DNA from: Robinsoniella peoriensis
GTDB lineage: Bacteria > Bacillota > Clostridia > Lachnospirales > Lachnospiraceae
Assembly (NCBI RefSeq): GCF_000797495.1
Contig: NZ_JTGN01000002.1
Location: 310,001-374,000, forward strand
DNA length: 64,000 bases
Direction of reading: 5' to 3'
Shown: piece after piece, positions 1-11,403 of the stretch
Position numbering within the stretch: the first letter of the stretch is position 1
Layout of the letters: each line of letters starts with the position of its first letter
The notes under the pieces: model-generated
Database searches by the model: none
What the model was told of the DNA's origin: nothing
Seen by the model: the letters and a program-made list of their open reading frames with translations, nothing else
Made by a program: the position numbers and the translations under genes

Positions 1-598
1 TGTAGAAAAAGCAAGAGAAATTAAAGTCGGTCCGGCTTATGATAAAACAACAGGTATGGGTCCGGTAGTAAATGAAGGGCATAAGAAGTTTGTTACGAAT
101 TGGATCGAAAAAGGAATTGAAGAGGGTGCAGAACTGATCTTAGATGGAAGGGATATCCAGGTTCCGGGATATGAGAATGGTTATTATGTAGGGCCTACGA
201 TTTTCGATCACGTAAAACCGGGAATGACCATCGGAGACAGAGAAGTATTTGGTCCGGTTCTCTGTATCAAACGTGTGAAAGATTTCGATGAAGGACTTGC
301 GGTTATGAATGCAAATCCATATGCTAACGGTTCTGTAATCTTCACACAGAGCGGTCACTATGCGAGAGAATTTGCAAGACGTACGGACGGAGGAATGGTG
401 GGAGTCAATGTAGGTATTCCGGTTCCCGTAGGTATGTTCCCATTTAATGGACATAAGAAATCTTTCTTTGGAGATCTGCATTGCCTTGGAAAAGACGGAT
501 ATCGTTTCTATACAGAAGGAAAAGTAGTGACCACCCGTTGGTTTGACGAGGAAGAGAAGAAAGCCAAAACAGTTTCTACCTGGGATGGAACAATCTGA
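1..598 (+). CDS. mmsA: CoA-acylating (methylmalonate-)semialdehyde dehydrogenase, 3' part
   Basis: C-terminal part (about 198 residues) of an NAD-dependent aldehyde dehydrogenase; the reading frame is already open at base 2 and the N-terminus with the catalytic Cys lies outside the window. The end of the protein is the telling part: IPVPVGMFPFNGHKKSFFG, then GDLHCLGKDG and RFYTEGKVVTTRWF are the hallmark of the MmsA/IolA branch, which oxidises methylmalonate or malonate semialdehyde to propionyl-CoA or acetyl-CoA. The EVFGPVL segment is the general ALDH motif. It would act in the cytosol in valine or inositol catabolism; the upstream genes that would separate these roles are not visible. It is followed by a terminator and is unrelated to the next gene. 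Confident of the family, less of the substrate. Confidence 0.82.
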   Translation, partial: VEKAREIKVGPAYDKTTGMGPVVNEGHKKFVTNWIEKGIEEGAELILDGRDIQVPGYENGYYVGPTIFDHVKPGMTIGDREVFGPVLCIKRVKDFDEGLAVMNANPYANGSVIFTQSGHYAREFARRTDGGMVGVNVGIPVPVGMFPFNGHKKSFFGDLHCLGKDGYRFYTEGKVVTTRWFDEEEKKAKTVSTWDGTI

Positions 599-643
599 TC
601 TGCTTTAAATTTGTAATTTTAGAATGTATGATAACTTAAAATG

Positions 644-683
644 ATGCTGGTGCTGAGAGATAATCTTGGCACCGGCATTTTTT
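644..683 (+). terminator. Rho-independent terminator of the dehydrogenase
   Basis: Stem ATGCTGGTGC / GGCACCGGCAT (with G-U pairs) around a short loop, followed directly by six Ts. It lies 45 bases after the stop codon. Confidence 0.8.
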
Positions 684-707
684 ATATTGCTGGTGAGAAA
701 AATTGAT

Positions 708-736
708 TTGGTGAATTTTACATTATCATGTATAAT
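708..736 (+). promoter_or_regulatory. Sigma-A promoter of the carboxypeptidase gene
   Basis: -35 TTGGTG (708-713), 17-bp spacer, -10 TATAAT (731-736), about 45 bases before the start codon. The -10 is perfect and the -35 is imperfect. Confidence 0.6.
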
Positions 737-780
737 ATTTTTAGAATGTTTTTGAAAATCAAAGTGGGGGGTAGAGTTAA

Positions 781-2310
781 ATGAAAAATGTAAAAAAGCG
801 ATTTTTTATTCCATTAACATTAATTCTGATATTGCTGATTGGCATTTCACCTGTTTTCCAGGCGGACGCTGCATGGAAGCACAAAAGTACAGGCTGGTAT
901 TATTATACAAAGAGCGGAAGACTGCAAAAAAGCCGCTGGGTTGGTGACCGGTATGTAAATTCCAAAGGAAGATGGATTGTAAGCTTTAAAAATACCGGGA
1001 AGGGATACCGCTATAAGAATGGATCTAAGGGATACCTGAAAAGCCAGTGGAAAACAATTGATGGGAACCGTTATTATTTTAATAAGAAGGGTTATGCCGT
1101 TACACAAAGCTGGGTGGGCAGTCATTATCTGGAGGCAAGCGGGAAATATGTAAAAGGGCTTGTGAAAACATCGAAAGGCTGGCGTTTCCGGGATGAAAAG
1201 AACCAGTACATAACGAATAAGTGGAAGACTATCAATAATAAACGGTGCTATTTTGATAAACATGGTTATGCGGTCAAAAATAAAAGAATTACCATAAATG
1301 GAATTAAATACAGCTTTGATAAATATGGTTTCATGAAGCCGGGTATGCGAACTGGAGATAAAGGAAAGAAATATCAGAACCAAAGCGGAAGTTATCTGAA
1401 AAACAGTTGGAAGAAAGTGTCGGGTAAGTGGTACTATTTTGGCAGTAATGGTTATATGGTAAAAAATAAATGGGTTGGCGATTACTATCTGGGCAGTAAT
1501 GGGGCAATGGTGAAGAGTACTTTTATAGGAAGTAAGTTCGTTGATGCTTCCGGGAAAAAGGTAAGCGCTTCTGCATTAAGCCTGTCTGCACCCTCTGCGG
1601 TATTAATTGACGCTAAGACGGGAAAAGTTATTTATCAGAAAAATGCAAATCAAAACCGCCCCAATGCCAGTACCACAAAAATAATGACGGCAATACTGGC
1701 TTTGGAGTATGCCGGATTGAATGATTCAGTTTCTGTCTCTGCGTATGCCGCAGGACAGGAAGAAGTAAAGCTGTATATGAATCCGGGTGAAGTCTATCGG
1801 ATGCAGGATCTGCTGTATGCATTACTGCTGCCTTCCTATAATGATGTGGCAGTGGCAATAGCGGAGCATATCAGCGGCTCGGTACAAAATTTTGCAGATC
1901 TTATGAATCAGAAGGCTAGAGAGCTTGGATGCAAAAATACAACCTTTGTCACACCAAATGGACTGGAGATGGGAAATCATGGTTCGTCAGCTCTGGATCT
2001 TGCAAAGATGCTGCGTTATGCCATCAAAAAAGATTTGTTCCGCCAGATTATACAGACCAGGGCTTATAGTTTTTCCAGCCTTTCTGGCGGCAGAGGATTT
2101 ACGGTATATAGTACGGATGATATGCTGGGCCAGATGTCAGGATTCCTGGGTGGAAAAACAGGTTGGACAACTTTGGCTGGACATTGCTTTGCCGGGGCGA
2201 TGAGCAAAAACGGAAAGACCTACATTTCGGTGGTTCTGGGGTGTCCAAGCAGTGAGTCCAGATGGAGGGATACCAAAACCCTGCTAAACTATGGTGCTGC
2301 AAATTATTGA
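781..2310 (+). CDS. Secreted D-alanyl-D-alanine carboxypeptidase (S11) with N-terminal wall-binding repeats
   Basis: 509 aa. Residues 1-31 are a signal peptide (KKR start, hydrophobic core, cut near ADA). Residues about 35-255 are aromatic/Gly-rich repeats (GWYYYTKSG, NRYYFNKKGY, KWYYFGSNGY) of the choline/glucan-binding type, which normally attach proteins to the wall. Residues about 265-509 are a penicillin-binding-protein-5-like domain: SxxK is S297-TT-K300, the SxN motif reads S352-Y-N354, and KTG is K459-TG461 in GGKTGWT. It should trim the terminal D-Ala from peptidoglycan pentapeptides outside the cell. No C-terminal amphipathic anchor is visible, so wall repeats may replace the usual membrane anchor. 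It has its own promoter and stands alone between two terminators. Confidence 0.88.
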   Translation: MKNVKKRFFIPLTLILILLIGISPVFQADAAWKHKSTGWYYYTKSGRLQKSRWVGDRYVNSKGRWIVSFKNTGKGYRYKNGSKGYLKSQWKTIDGNRYYFNKKGYAVTQSWVGSHYLEASGKYVKGLVKTSKGWRFRDEKNQYITNKWKTINNKRCYFDKHGYAVKNKRITINGIKYSFDKYGFMKPGMRTGDKGKKYQNQSGSYLKNSWKKVSGKWYYFGSNGYMVKNKWVGDYYLGSNGAMVKSTFIGSKFVDASGKKVSASALSLSAPSAVLIDAKTGKVIYQKNANQNRPNASTTKIMTAILALEYAGLNDSVSVSAYAAGQEEVKLYMNPGEVYRMQDLLYALLLPSYNDVAVAIAEHISGSVQNFADLMNQKARELGCKNTTFVTPNGLEMGNHGSSALDLAKMLRYAIKKDLFRQIIQTRAYSFSSLSGGRGFTVYSTDDMLGQMSGFLGGKTGWTTLAGHCFAGAMSKNGKTYISVVLGCPSSESRWRDTKTLLNYGAANY

Positions 2311-2350
2311 TGCTATGTATACGGCACATTTCAGATACAAGCTGAAATCC

Positions 2351-2373
2351 ACAGTTTGCTACTGTTTGTTTTT
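2351..2373 (+). terminator. Weak terminator after the carboxypeptidase
   Basis: Small hairpin ACAGT-TTGCT-ACTGT followed by TTGTTTTT, 41 bases after the stop codon. The stem is only five pairs. A second stem (ATTTCAG/CTGAAAT) lies just upstream without a T tract. Confidence 0.35.
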
Positions 2374-2440
2374 AATCGTGCTCTTAAACAGGAAGTTCAA
2401 ATTGTACAAATTTAAAACCAATTTTTTCAGGAGAAACTGC

Positions 2441-2469
2441 TTGACAGCAGTTTTTCTTTATGCTAAAGT
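2441..2469 (+). promoter_or_regulatory. Strong promoter of rpoBC
   Basis: -35 TTGACA (2441-2446), 17-bp spacer ending in TGC (extended -10), -10 TAAAGT (2464-2469). The leader of about 100 bases to rpoB holds two small hairpins (TGCAC/GTGCA and GGGTAT/ATGCCC). There is no rplJ-rplL upstream, so rpoBC is transcribed on its own here. Confidence 0.75.
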
Positions 2470-2577
2470 GGAAGATGCACTATTGTGCAGGATTGTGCCC
2501 AAGGGTATCATTATGCCCAAAACCGGGTTGTTGGAAATAGTTTATATTTATATAGAAAGAACAGGGGTGAAACGTCA

Positions 2578-5500
2578 ATGGAGAAAAACAGGATACGACC
2601 AATCAAAAGCGGCAAAAGCTTTCGTATGAGTTACTCAAGACAAAAAGAGGTTCTGGAAATGCCCAATTTGATTGAGGTCCAGAAAGACTCATACCAATGG
2701 TTCCTAGACGAAGGAATGAAGGAAGTTTTTGAAGATATCTCTCCAATCGCAGATTATAGTGGCAAACTGAGCTTGGAATTTGTAGATTTCACATTATGTG
2801 AAGATGATGTGAAATATTCCATCGAGGAGTGCAAGGAGAGAGATGCAACATTTGCTGCACCGTTAAAGGTTAGGGTGAGACTTCATAATAAAGAGAATGA
2901 CGAAATCAATGAACATGAGATATTCATGGGGGATTTGCCTTTAATGACTGCAACAGGTACCTTTGTAATTAATGGTGCTGAACGTGTTATCGTTAGTCAG
3001 TTGGTTCGTTCGCCAGGTATTTATTATTCAGTTGCTCATGATAAAATTGGTAAAAAGTTATTTTCTGCTACCGTTATTCCTAACAGAGGTGCCTGGCTGG
3101 AATACGAAACTGACTCCAATGATGTTTTCTATGTTCGTGTAGATAGAACCAGAAAGGTGCCGATTACGGTTTTAATCCGTGCACTTGGCATCGGTACCAA
3201 TGCTGAGATCATTGAGTTATTTGGTGAAGAACCTAAGATCCTGGCAAGTTTAACTAAGGATACATCAGAAAATTACCAGGAAGGTCTTCTTGAATTATAT
3301 AAAAAGATCCGTCCGGGTGAACCGCTGGCAGTAGAAAGTGCAGAAAGCCTTATTACCAGTATGTTTTTTGACCCTAGAAGATATGATCTTGCTAAGGTTG
3401 GCCGTTATAAATTTAATAAGAAGCTTCTTCTTCGCAACCGTATCTCAGGACATGTGCTTGCAGAAGATGTTGTAGATACTACTACAGGTGAAATTCTGGC
3501 TGAAGCAGGCACCGAAGTAACACGTGAAATTGCAGATGCTATTCAGTATGCAGCAGTTCCTTTCGTTTGGATTCAGACGGAAGAACGTAATGCGAAAGTA
3601 ATCTCCAGTATGATGGTTGATATTACGAATTTCGTTGATGTTGATCCAAAAGAAGTGGGTGTTACAGAGTTAGTATATTACCCTGTGCTTGAAAAAATAC
3701 TGGAAGAAAATGACGATATTGAAGATATCAAATATGCAATCAAGCAGAATATCCACGAATTGATTCCGAAGCATATTACAAAAGAAGATATTATTGCTTC
3801 TATTAACTATAATATGCATCTGGAATATGGAATTGGCAATGCAGATGATATCGACCATTTAGGAAACAGACGTATCAGAGCAGTAGGCGAGTTGCTGCAG
3901 AACCAGTACCGTATTGGTCTTTCCAGGCTGGAAAGAGTTGTACGTGAACGTATGACAACACAGGATCTGGAAGGAATTTCACCACAGTCTCTGATCAATA
4001 TCAAGCCGGTAACAGCAGCTGTTAAAGAATTCTTTGGTTCTTCCCAGCTGTCTCAGTTCATGGATCAGAATAATCCGCTTGGTGAGTTAACACATAAAAG
4101 ACGTTTATCCGCACTGGGCCCTGGTGGTTTGTCCAGAGATAGAGCGGGATTCGAGGTTCGAGATGTTCACTATTCCCATTATGGAAGAATGTGTCCGATC
4201 GAGACACCTGAAGGTCCTAATATCGGTCTGATTAACTCCCTGGCAACCTATGCCAGAATTAATGAGTATGGTTTTATTGAAGCACCATACCGTAAAATAG
4301 ACAAGACAGATCCGACTGACCCTCGTGTTACGGAAGATGTTGTATATATGACTGCAGATGAGGAAGATAATTATCATGTAGCTCAGGCGAATGAGGCCCT
4401 GGATGAAGAAGGACATTTTGTTCATAAAAATGTTTCCGGTCGTTACAGAGAAGAAACGCAGGAGTATGAAAGAACTACATTTGATTACATGGATGTATCT
4501 CCTAAGATGGTATTTTCTGTTGCTACCGCATTGATTCCTTTCCTGGAAAATGATGATGCTAACCGTGCGCTGATGGGATCTAACATGCAGCGTCAGGCCG
4601 TACCGTTATTGACTACGGATGCACCGGTTGTTGGAACAGGTATGGAAATGAAAGCAGCGGTTGACTCCGGTGTTTGTGTGGTTGCCAAAAAAGCCGGAAC
4701 GATTGAACGTTCCACATCTAAGACAATTGTTATGAAAAATGACGATGGATCTAAAGATGAGTATCATTTGACGAAGTTTGCAAGAAGTAACCAGAGTAAC
4801 TGTTACAATCAGAGACCGATCGTATTCAAAGGCGATCATGTGCAGGCGGGAGACGTTATTGCTGACGGACCTTCTACACAGAATGGTGAAATTGCATTAG
4901 GTAAGAACCCATTGATCGGATTTATGACCTGGGAAGGTTATAACTACGAGGATGCGGTATTATTAAGTGAAAGACTGGTTATGGAGGATGTCTATACATC
5001 TGTCCATATTGAAGAATATGAAGCAGAAGCCAGAGACACAAAATTAGGACCGGAAGAAATTACAAGAGACGTTCCCGGTGTCGGCGATGATGCGTTAAAG
5101 GATCTGGATGAAAGAGGTATCATCCGTATCGGTGCGGAAGTCCGTGCCGGAGATATCCTGGTTGGTAAGGTTACCCCTAAGGGAGAGACTGAGCTGACTG
5201 CAGAAGAAAGGCTTCTTCGTGCGATCTTTGGTGAAAAGGCGCGTGAAGTAAGAGATACTTCTCTGAAAGTACCTCATGGAGAATATGGTATAGTCGTAGA
5301 TGCCAAAGTATTTACCAGAGAAAACGGAGACGAATTATCACCGGGCGTAAATCAGGCAGTACGTATTTATATTGCACAGAAGAGAAAGATTTCCGTTGGA
5401 GATAAGATGGCCGGCCGTCATGGTAACAAGGGTGTTGTTTCCCGTGTACTTCCGGTAGAAGATATGCCGTTCCTGCCAAACGGACGTCCGCTTGACATCG

Positions 5501-6408
5501 TATTGAATCCTCTTGGTGTGCCTTCCCGTATGAATATCGGACAGGTACTTGAGATCCATTTAAGTCTTGCGTCAAAAGCGTTAGGATTTAATATATCCAC
5601 ACCGGTATTTGATGGTGCGAACGAAGTTGATATTATGGATACTCTTGATCTGGCGAATGATTATGTCAATCTTGAGTGGGAAGAATTTAAAGAGAAACAT
5701 GAGCAGGAACTGCTTCCTGATGTTATGGATTATTTATATGAGAACAGAGCACACAGAGAACTCTGGAAAGGTGTACCGCTTTCACGCGATGGTAAAGTAA
5801 GGCTGCGTGATGGCCGTACCGGCGAGTACTTCGACAGTTCAGTTACAATCGGACACATGCATTATCTGAAGCTTCATCATCTGGTTGATGATAAAATCCA
5901 TGCACGTTCCACCGGTCCTTACTCCCTGGTTACACAGCAGCCTCTTGGTGGTAAAGCACAGTTTGGTGGACAGCGTTTCGGAGAGATGGAAGTTTGGGCG
6001 CTGGAAGCATACGGTGCATCCTATACACTGCAGGAAATTCTGACTGTGAAGTCCGATGATGTTATCGGCCGTGTGAAGACTTACGAAGCAATTATCAAAG
6101 GAGAAAATATACCGGAACCAGGTATACCGGAATCCTTCAAGGTATTGTTAAAAGAGCTTCAGTCCCTTGGACTTGATGTAAAAGTACTCAAGGAAGACCA
6201 GACAGAAGTTGAAATCATGGAAACGATTGATTTTGGCGAAACAGATCTGCATTCCGTTATTGAAGGCGAGAAGGGCTACAATGAGGAAGAACCTCTGGAA
6301 GACTTCGGATTTAGTCAGCAGGAATTTGAGGACGGCGAGTTAGTTGATGTGGAAGAGGAAGAAGAAGAAGCATTTTTAGACCTAGAAGAAGTTCTTGATG
6401 AAGAGTAA
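2578..6408 (+). CDS. rpoB: RNA polymerase beta subunit
   Basis: 1276 aa from the chosen ATG; the frame is open further upstream, but this start has an AGGGGTGA ribosome binding site and aligns with the family ([19 protein letters not shown]). It is the catalytic-core beta subunit of RNA polymerase. The rifampicin region reads [20 protein letters not shown] followed by [11 protein letters not shown], with the sensitive-type His and Ser in place. Conserved beta blocks such as [15 protein letters not shown] and [15 protein letters not shown] are intact. The C-terminus ends in a strongly acidic tail (runs of Glu). It forms an operon with rpoC 35 bases downstream. Confidence 0.98.
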   Translation: MEKNRIRPIKSGKSFRMSYSRQKEVLEMPNLIEVQKDSYQWFLDEGMKEVFEDISPIADYSGKLSLEFVDFTLCEDDVKYSIEECKERDATFAAPLKVRVRLHNKENDEINEHEIFMGDLPLMTATGTFVINGAERVIVSQLVRSPGIYYSVAHDKIGKKLFSATVIPNRGAWLEYETDSNDVFYVRVDRTRKVPITVLIRALGIGTNAEIIELFGEEPKILASLTKDTSENYQEGLLELYKKIRPGEPLAVESAESLITSMFFDPRRYDLAKVGRYKFNKKLLLRNRISGHVLAEDVVDTTTGEILAEAGTEVTREIADAIQYAAVPFVWIQTEERNAKVISSMMVDITNFVDVDPKEVGVTELVYYPVLEKILEENDDIEDIKYAIKQNIHELIPKHITKEDIIASINYNMHLEYGIGNADDIDHLGNRRIRAVGELLQNQYRIGLSRLERVVRERMTTQDLEGISPQSLINIKPVTAAVKEFFGSSQLSQFMDQNNPLGELTHKRRLSALGPGGLSRDRAGFEVRDVHYSHYGRMCPIETPEGPNIGLINSLATYARINEYGFIEAPYRKIDKTDPTDPRVTEDVVYMTADEEDNYHVAQANEALDEEGHFVHKNVSGRYREETQEYERTTFDYMDVSPKMVFSVATALIPFLENDDANRALMGSNMQRQAVPLLTTDAPVVGTGMEMKAAVDSGVCVVAKKAGTIERSTSKTIVMKNDDGSKDEYHLTKFARSNQSNCYNQRPIVFKGDHVQAGDVIADGPSTQNGEIALGKNPLIGFMTWEGYNYEDAVLLSERLVMEDVYTSVHIEEYEAEARDTKLGPEEITRDVPGVGDDALKDLDERGIIRIGAEVRAGDILVGKVTPKGETELTAEERLLRAIFGEKAREVRDTSLKVPHGEYGIVVDAKVFTRENGDELSPGVNQAVRIYIAQKRKISVGDKMAGRHGNKGVVSRVLPVEDMPFLPNGRPLDIVLNPLGVPSRMNIGQVLEIHLSLASKALGFNISTPVFDGANEVDIMDTLDLANDYVNLEWEEFKEKHEQELLPDVMDYLYENRAHRELWKGVPLSRDGKVRLRDGRTGEYFDSSVTIGHMHYLKLHHLVDDKIHARSTGPYSLVTQQPLGGKAQFGGQRFGEMEVWALEAYGASYTLQEILTVKSDDVIGRVKTYEAIIKGENIPEPGIPESFKVLLKELQSLGLDVKVLKEDQTEVEIMETIDFGETDLHSVIEGEKGYNEEEPLEDFGFSQQEFEDGELVDVEEEEEEAFLDLEEVLDEE

Positions 6409-6443
6409 ATGTAGGTAGCTAACAATGGAAAGGAGTACCATCA

Positions 6444-9400
6444 ATGCCTGAAACAACAAACAATGAAACGTATCAGCCAATGACTTTTGATGCAATCAAA
6501 ATTGGTTTAGCATCTCCGGATAAGATCAGAGAGTGGTCCAGAGGAGAAGTTAAAAAACCAGAAACGATTAATTATAGAACCCTGAAACCAGAAAAAGACG
6601 GATTATTCTGCGAGCGTATTTTCGGTCCCAGCAAGGACTGGGAGTGCCACTGCGGTAAATATAAGAAAATCCGTTATAAAGGTGTAGTCTGCGACCGATG
6701 CGGCGTAGAAGTAACCAAAGCCAGCGTTCGTAGAGAACGTATGGGACACATTGAGCTTGCAGCTCCTGTTTCCCATATCTGGTATTTTAAGGGAATCCCT
6801 TCCAGAATGGGATTAATTCTGGATCTGTCTCCCAGAGTATTGGAAAAAGTATTGTACTTTGCCAATTATATTGTGTTGGATAAAGGAACTACAGATTTAC
6901 AGTACAAACAGGTTCTGACAGAAAAAGAGTTCCAGGAAGCGAAAGAAAAATGGGGAAACACTTTCCGTGTAGGCATGGGAGCAGAATCCATTAAGGAACT
7001 GTTAGAAGCCATTGACATGGAGAAGGAATCCGTTGAATTAAAAAGAGGACTGAAGGATTCTACCGGTCAGAAAAGAGCCAGAATCATTAAAAGACTGGAA
7101 GTTGTAGAAGCTTTCCGTGGCTCAGGAAACAGACCGGAGTGGATGATCATGACAGTTGTTCCTGTTATTCCGCCGGATTTACGTCCTATGGTTCAGCTGG
7201 ATGGCGGACGTTTTGCCACATCTGACCTGAATGACTTATATAGAAGAATCATCAACCGTAATAACCGTCTGAAAAGACTTTTGGAATTAGGTGCACCTGA
7301 TATTATCGTTCGTAATGAAAAGCGTATGCTTCAGGAAGCGGTAGATGCTTTAATTGATAATGGACGTCGTGGACGTCCGGTAACAGGACCGGGTAACAGA
7401 GCCCTTAAATCCTTATCAGACATGTTAAAGGGTAAATCCGGACGTTTCCGTCAGAACTTACTTGGAAAACGTGTTGACTATTCAGGACGTTCTGTTATCG
7501 TTGTTGGACCGGAACTTAAGATTTACCAGTGCGGTCTGCCAAAAGAAATGGCAATTGAATTATTCAAACCTTTCGTTATGAAAGAATTAGTAGCAAACGG
7601 TACTTCTCACAATATTAAGAATGCGAAGAAGATGGTAGAAAGACTTCAGCCGGAAGTCTGGGATGTTCTGGAAGAAGTTATCAAAGAACACCCGGTTATG
7701 TTAAACCGTGCCCCCACACTTCACAGACTTGGTATTCAGGCATTTGAGCCTATATTGGTAGAAGGTAAGGCGATCAAGCTTCATCCATTGGTATGTACAG
7801 CGTTTAATGCTGACTTCGATGGTGACCAGATGGCTGTCCATCTTCCATTGTCTGTGGAAGCACAGGCAGAATGCCGTTTCTTACTGTTGTCTCCAAACAA
7901 CCTGTTAAAACCTTCCGATGGTGGTCCCGTTGCCGTACCTTCACAGGATATGGTCCTTGGTATCTACTATCTGACACAGGAGAGACCAGGTGCACTTGGA
8001 GAAGGCAAAGTATTTAAAAGCGTAAACGAAGCAATCCTTGCTTATGAAAATAAGGCTTTGACATTACAGACCAGAATTACGGTTCGTATGACAAAGATCA
8101 TGCCGGATGGAAGCAGGCTTACCGGAAATGTAGAATCTACGTTGGGACGTTTCATCTTTAATGAAATTCTTCCTCAGGATTTAGGTTTTGTAAACCGTGA
8201 TATTCCGGAAAATGCACTGAAGCTGGAAGTAGATTTCCACGTAGGTAAAAAAGGATTAAAACAGATTCTGGAGAAAATCATCAATACTCACGGAGCAACC
8301 AAGACTGCTGAAGCACTTGATGATATCAAGGCTATGGGTTACAAGTACTCTACCAGGGCAGCGATGACCGTATCCATTTCCGATATGACAGTACCTCCTG
8401 AAAAACCGCAGCTGATTCAGCAGGCACAGGATACGGTAGATAGAATTACAAAGAACTTCAAACGTGGTCTGATCACGGAAGAAGAGCGTTATAAAGAAGT
8501 TGTGGAAACATGGAAGAACACCGATGATATTCTGACCAAGGCGCTGTTAGACGGTCTTGATAAGTACAATAACATCTATATGATGGCTGACTCAGGAGCC
8601 CGTGGTTCTGACAAGCAGATTAAACAGCTTGCCGGTATGCGTGGTTTGATGGCGGATACAACCGGTCATACAATCGAGCTGCCTATCAAGTCAAACTTCC
8701 GTGAAGGACTTGACGTATTGGAGTACTTTATGTCTGCACATGGTGCTCGTAAAGGTCTGTCTGATACTGCTCTTCGTACAGCCGATTCCGGATACCTGAC
8801 CAGACGTCTGGTTGACGTTTCCCAGGACTTGATTATCCGTGAAGTTGACTGTTGTGAAGGAAAAGAAATTCCGGGTATGTATGTAAAAGCATTCATGGAC
8901 GGAAAAGAAGAAATTGAAAGCCTGCAGGAGAGAATTACAGGTAGATTTGCCTGCGAAACTCTTACAAATAAAGATGGTGAAGTTCTCGTAAAAGCAAACC
9001 ATATGATTACCCCAAGACGTGCGGCACGTATCATGAACGAAGGTGTGGATGCAAATGGAAAACCATTTGACAAGATTAAGATCCGTACGATACTGACATG
9101 TAAATCACATATCGGTGTATGTGCGAAATGTTATGGATCCAACCTTGCAACAGGCGAAGCAGTTCAGGTAGGTGAATCCGTAGGTATTATTGCAGCTCAG
9201 TCTATCGGAGAACCTGGAACACAGCTTACCATGCGTACGTTCCATACCGGTGGTGTGGCCGGCGGCGATATTACACAGGGTCTTCCCCGTGTCGAGGAGC
9301 TTTTTGAGGCAAGAAAGCCAAAAGGTCTTGCTATTATTACAGAAATTCCTGGTATTGCAAACATTAAGGATACCAAGAAAAAACGCGAGATTATTGTGAC

Positions 9401-10124
9401 AAACGATGAAAGCGGTGAAGCTAAGACATATCTGATTCCTTATGGATCCAGAATCAAGGTACAGGATGGTGCATTATTGGAAGCCGGTGATGAGCTGACA
9501 GAAGGTAGCGTAAATCCACATGATATCCTGAAGATCAAAGGTGTTCGTGCTGTACAGGATTACATGATTCAGGAAGTTCAGCGTGTTTACCGTTTACAGG
9601 GTGTTGAGATCAATGATAAGCATATCGAAGTTATTGTTCGTCAGATGCTGAAGAAGATCAGAATTGAGGATAATGGTGATTCTGAATTACTGCCTGGTAC
9701 ACTGGTAGATATTCTTGACTTTGAAGATGTTAATGATGCGTTAGTAGAAGAAGGCAAGATGCCTGCAGACGGAAAACAGGTAATGCTTGGTATAACAAAA
9801 GCATCTCTTGCAACCAACTCCTTCTTATCAGCAGCATCTTTCCAGGAAACGACGAAGGTACTGACAGAAGCAGCAATCAAAGGTAAGATTGATCCGCTTA
9901 TCGGATTAAAAGAAAATGTTATAATCGGTAAATTAATTCCGGCCGGAACAGGCATGAAGAGATACCGTAATGTAAAACTGGATACAGATTATACACTGGA
10001 TCAGGTTTATGAGGATGAAGATTTTGATGATGATGACGATCTGGATCTGGGCCTTGATTTATCAGATGATTTAGATCTGGATGATCTGGGTGAAGAAGAT
10101 TTGGTATCTGCTACAGAAGAATAA
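6444..10124 (+). CDS. rpoC: RNA polymerase beta' subunit
   Basis: 1226 aa, start ATG behind AAAGGAG. N-terminal zinc site C-x-C...C-x-x-C (CHCGKY, VCDRCG), the catalytic [12 protein letters not shown] loop that holds the active-site magnesium, and the second zinc site with [13 protein letters not shown] near residue 890. Bridge-helix/trigger-loop sequences ([31 protein letters not shown]) are present. The C-terminus carries a long Asp-rich tail ([14 protein letters not shown]). Co-transcribed with rpoB and closed by a terminator seven bases after the stop. The str operon, often next to rpoC, is displaced by 13 kb here. Confidence 0.98.
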   Translation: MPETTNNETYQPMTFDAIKIGLASPDKIREWSRGEVKKPETINYRTLKPEKDGLFCERIFGPSKDWECHCGKYKKIRYKGVVCDRCGVEVTKASVRRERMGHIELAAPVSHIWYFKGIPSRMGLILDLSPRVLEKVLYFANYIVLDKGTTDLQYKQVLTEKEFQEAKEKWGNTFRVGMGAESIKELLEAIDMEKESVELKRGLKDSTGQKRARIIKRLEVVEAFRGSGNRPEWMIMTVVPVIPPDLRPMVQLDGGRFATSDLNDLYRRIINRNNRLKRLLELGAPDIIVRNEKRMLQEAVDALIDNGRRGRPVTGPGNRALKSLSDMLKGKSGRFRQNLLGKRVDYSGRSVIVVGPELKIYQCGLPKEMAIELFKPFVMKELVANGTSHNIKNAKKMVERLQPEVWDVLEEVIKEHPVMLNRAPTLHRLGIQAFEPILVEGKAIKLHPLVCTAFNADFDGDQMAVHLPLSVEAQAECRFLLLSPNNLLKPSDGGPVAVPSQDMVLGIYYLTQERPGALGEGKVFKSVNEAILAYENKALTLQTRITVRMTKIMPDGSRLTGNVESTLGRFIFNEILPQDLGFVNRDIPENALKLEVDFHVGKKGLKQILEKIINTHGATKTAEALDDIKAMGYKYSTRAAMTVSISDMTVPPEKPQLIQQAQDTVDRITKNFKRGLITEEERYKEVVETWKNTDDILTKALLDGLDKYNNIYMMADSGARGSDKQIKQLAGMRGLMADTTGHTIELPIKSNFREGLDVLEYFMSAHGARKGLSDTALRTADSGYLTRRLVDVSQDLIIREVDCCEGKEIPGMYVKAFMDGKEEIESLQERITGRFACETLTNKDGEVLVKANHMITPRRAARIMNEGVDANGKPFDKIKIRTILTCKSHIGVCAKCYGSNLATGEAVQVGESVGIIAAQSIGEPGTQLTMRTFHTGGVAGGDITQGLPRVEELFEARKPKGLAIITEIPGIANIKDTKKKREIIVTNDESGEAKTYLIPYGSRIKVQDGALLEAGDELTEGSVNPHDILKIKGVRAVQDYMIQEVQRVYRLQGVEINDKHIEVIVRQMLKKIRIEDNGDSELLPGTLVDILDFEDVNDALVEEGKMPADGKQVMLGITKASLATNSFLSAASFQETTKVLTEAAIKGKIDPLIGLKENVIIGKLIPAGTGMKRYRNVKLDTDYTLDQVYEDEDFDDDDDLDLGLDLSDDLDLDDLGEEDLVSATEE

Positions 10125-10130
10125 GTAATT

Positions 10131-10168
10131 ATGGCATGTTATGGTGTGAACTATAGCATGCCATTTTT
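10131..10168 (+). terminator. Terminator of rpoBC
   Basis: Stem ATGGCATGTTATGG / CTATAGCATGCCAT with a short loop, followed by TTTTT, directly after the rpoC stop. Confidence 0.85.
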
Positions 10169-10188
10169 CTAAGGGAGAGGTTTTGGAT

Positions 10189-11220
10189 ATGAAGGATGAA
10201 AGATCGCTTAATATTGACTTGGCAAGGATATTCGCAATAGTGGGTGTGACCTATTATCACATATGGAAGCGAATGCGCAGACCGGAATATATTGTAGGGA
10301 TATTTAACCTGGATGGTTTTGCAAAATGGGGTGTCATTGGTGTAATAATTATGTTTGTGATTTCGGGATATTGTATGGTAGGCAGTTATCAGAGGTTAGA
10401 GGGGTTACCTACCGGTAAAAGATTAAAAAGTTTTTATTTAACAAGATTTCTTCGGATCGCACCGGCGTATTATATATCTATATTAATCTGCTGTATTTTC
10501 ATGGCAAATAATTTGAAACCACAGCCATATGAATTTAAGGATGTGGTAGCACATTTATTATTTGTTCATGCATTTAGCATGGAAACAGTTGCAAAAATAA
10601 AAGGTTTTTACTGGTATATCAGCGTTCAGATGATCTTTTACTTAATGGTACCTTTTATTTTTTTAGTTTGCAAAAAAGCTGTTTTATGGCTGAAGCTTTC
10701 AGCGACAGCAAAAAAAGTAGCTGCGATATTAGCATGTATACTTCTTTTCCCCTTAACCTGGATTACTTTTTTTAGTAATATGGAATACATAGCGATGCTG
10801 CCATGCTTCTTAGTTGGGATGCTGGCTGCATATTTAAAAGGAGTCAAGGTTCCAAGGGTTATTGGCATTTTATTGTTTTTAGGCGGAATAGGAATGATGT
10901 TCATAAAATCTAATCCCTTTTTAACTTACGATGCATATAAGTCGATATCTGGCGTAGCAATTGCTCTTGGGTTTTTGTGGATGCCAAAAATAAACGTTAA
11001 AAATTCATTGCGTACGATAATAATGGCGCTTTCTGCAGCCTCTTATTCAATATATTTGTACCAGTTTGCGTTTTTTGCCTTTATTCCTAAAAAGGGCGGA
11101 GAGTTTGTGATGACGCTTTTTGTGGTCTTTACAGTGGCGGTGGGGTTACTGATGTATTTGTGCGTGGAGTATCCGTTAGCGAATGTGTTATGCAGAGGTA
11201 AGAAAAAACAACAGGTATAA
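10189..11220 (+). CDS. Membrane acyltransferase, family 3 (OafA/YrhL type)
   Basis: 343 aa. The ATG at 10189 fits the GGGAGAGG site 8 bases upstream better than the in-frame TTG at 10183. About ten hydrophobic segments. The N-terminus has the family pattern of a first helix followed by YYHIWKRMRRPE, with His as the likely acyl-transfer residue, and the next motif VIIMFVISGYCMVGSYQRL with the FxISGY signature. Members O-acetylate or O-succinylate cell-surface sugars, peptidoglycan or exported small molecules at the membrane. No glycan operon is adjacent, so the acceptor cannot be named. It starts 65 bases after rpoC and may live on read-through. Confidence 0.85.
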   Translation: MKDERSLNIDLARIFAIVGVTYYHIWKRMRRPEYIVGIFNLDGFAKWGVIGVIIMFVISGYCMVGSYQRLEGLPTGKRLKSFYLTRFLRIAPAYYISILICCIFMANNLKPQPYEFKDVVAHLLFVHAFSMETVAKIKGFYWYISVQMIFYLMVPFIFLVCKKAVLWLKLSATAKKVAAILACILLFPLTWITFFSNMEYIAMLPCFLVGMLAAYLKGVKVPRVIGILLFLGGIGMMFIKSNPFLTYDAYKSISGVAIALGFLWMPKINVKNSLRTIIMALSAASYSIYLYQFAFFAFIPKKGGEFVMTLFVVFTVAVGLLMYLCVEYPLANVLCRGKKKQQV

Positions 11221-11256
11221 AAGGGGTGCCGCAAAGCCGGCAGTCAATGATAAGTG

Positions 11257-11297
11257 TCCCTGGACAAAGAGTAAAATCTTCTGTCCGGGGGCTTTTG
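11257..11297 (+). terminator. Terminator after the acyltransferase
   Basis: Stem TCCCTGGAC (11257-11265) / GTCCGGGGG (11283-11291) with two G-U pairs, then CTTTTG. The T tract overlaps the first half-site of the following promoter element. Confidence 0.55.
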
Positions 11298-11356
11298 TAT
11301 TTTATATAAACCCTTTTTGATTTTACATGTACCTTTTCTTCTGCTCTTGGTAAGAT
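11293..11356 (+). promoter_or_regulatory. Activator-type promoter of the ABC importer operon, copy A
   Basis: Two direct half-sites 22 bp apart, TTTTGTATTTTATATA (11293) and TTTTGATTTTACATGTAC (11315). They are followed by a -10-like TAAGAT at 11351-11356, whose -35 position falls inside the second half-site. The element recurs at 19929-19992 with 40 of 47 bases identical and its -10 at the same offset. This geometry fits activation by an AraC-type response regulator; the regulator encoded at 19175 is the obvious candidate (inference). Confidence 0.6.
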
Positions 11357-11403
11357 AAAGACAGTTAAGAAAGAGACAGCATATGAAGATTGGAGGAGGA
11401 ACT

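Noticed and set aside
2485..2577. Upstream extension of rpoB
   Set aside because: These 31 codons overlap the promoter leader and do not resemble RpoB; the ATG at 2578 has a ribosome site and family-like N-terminus.
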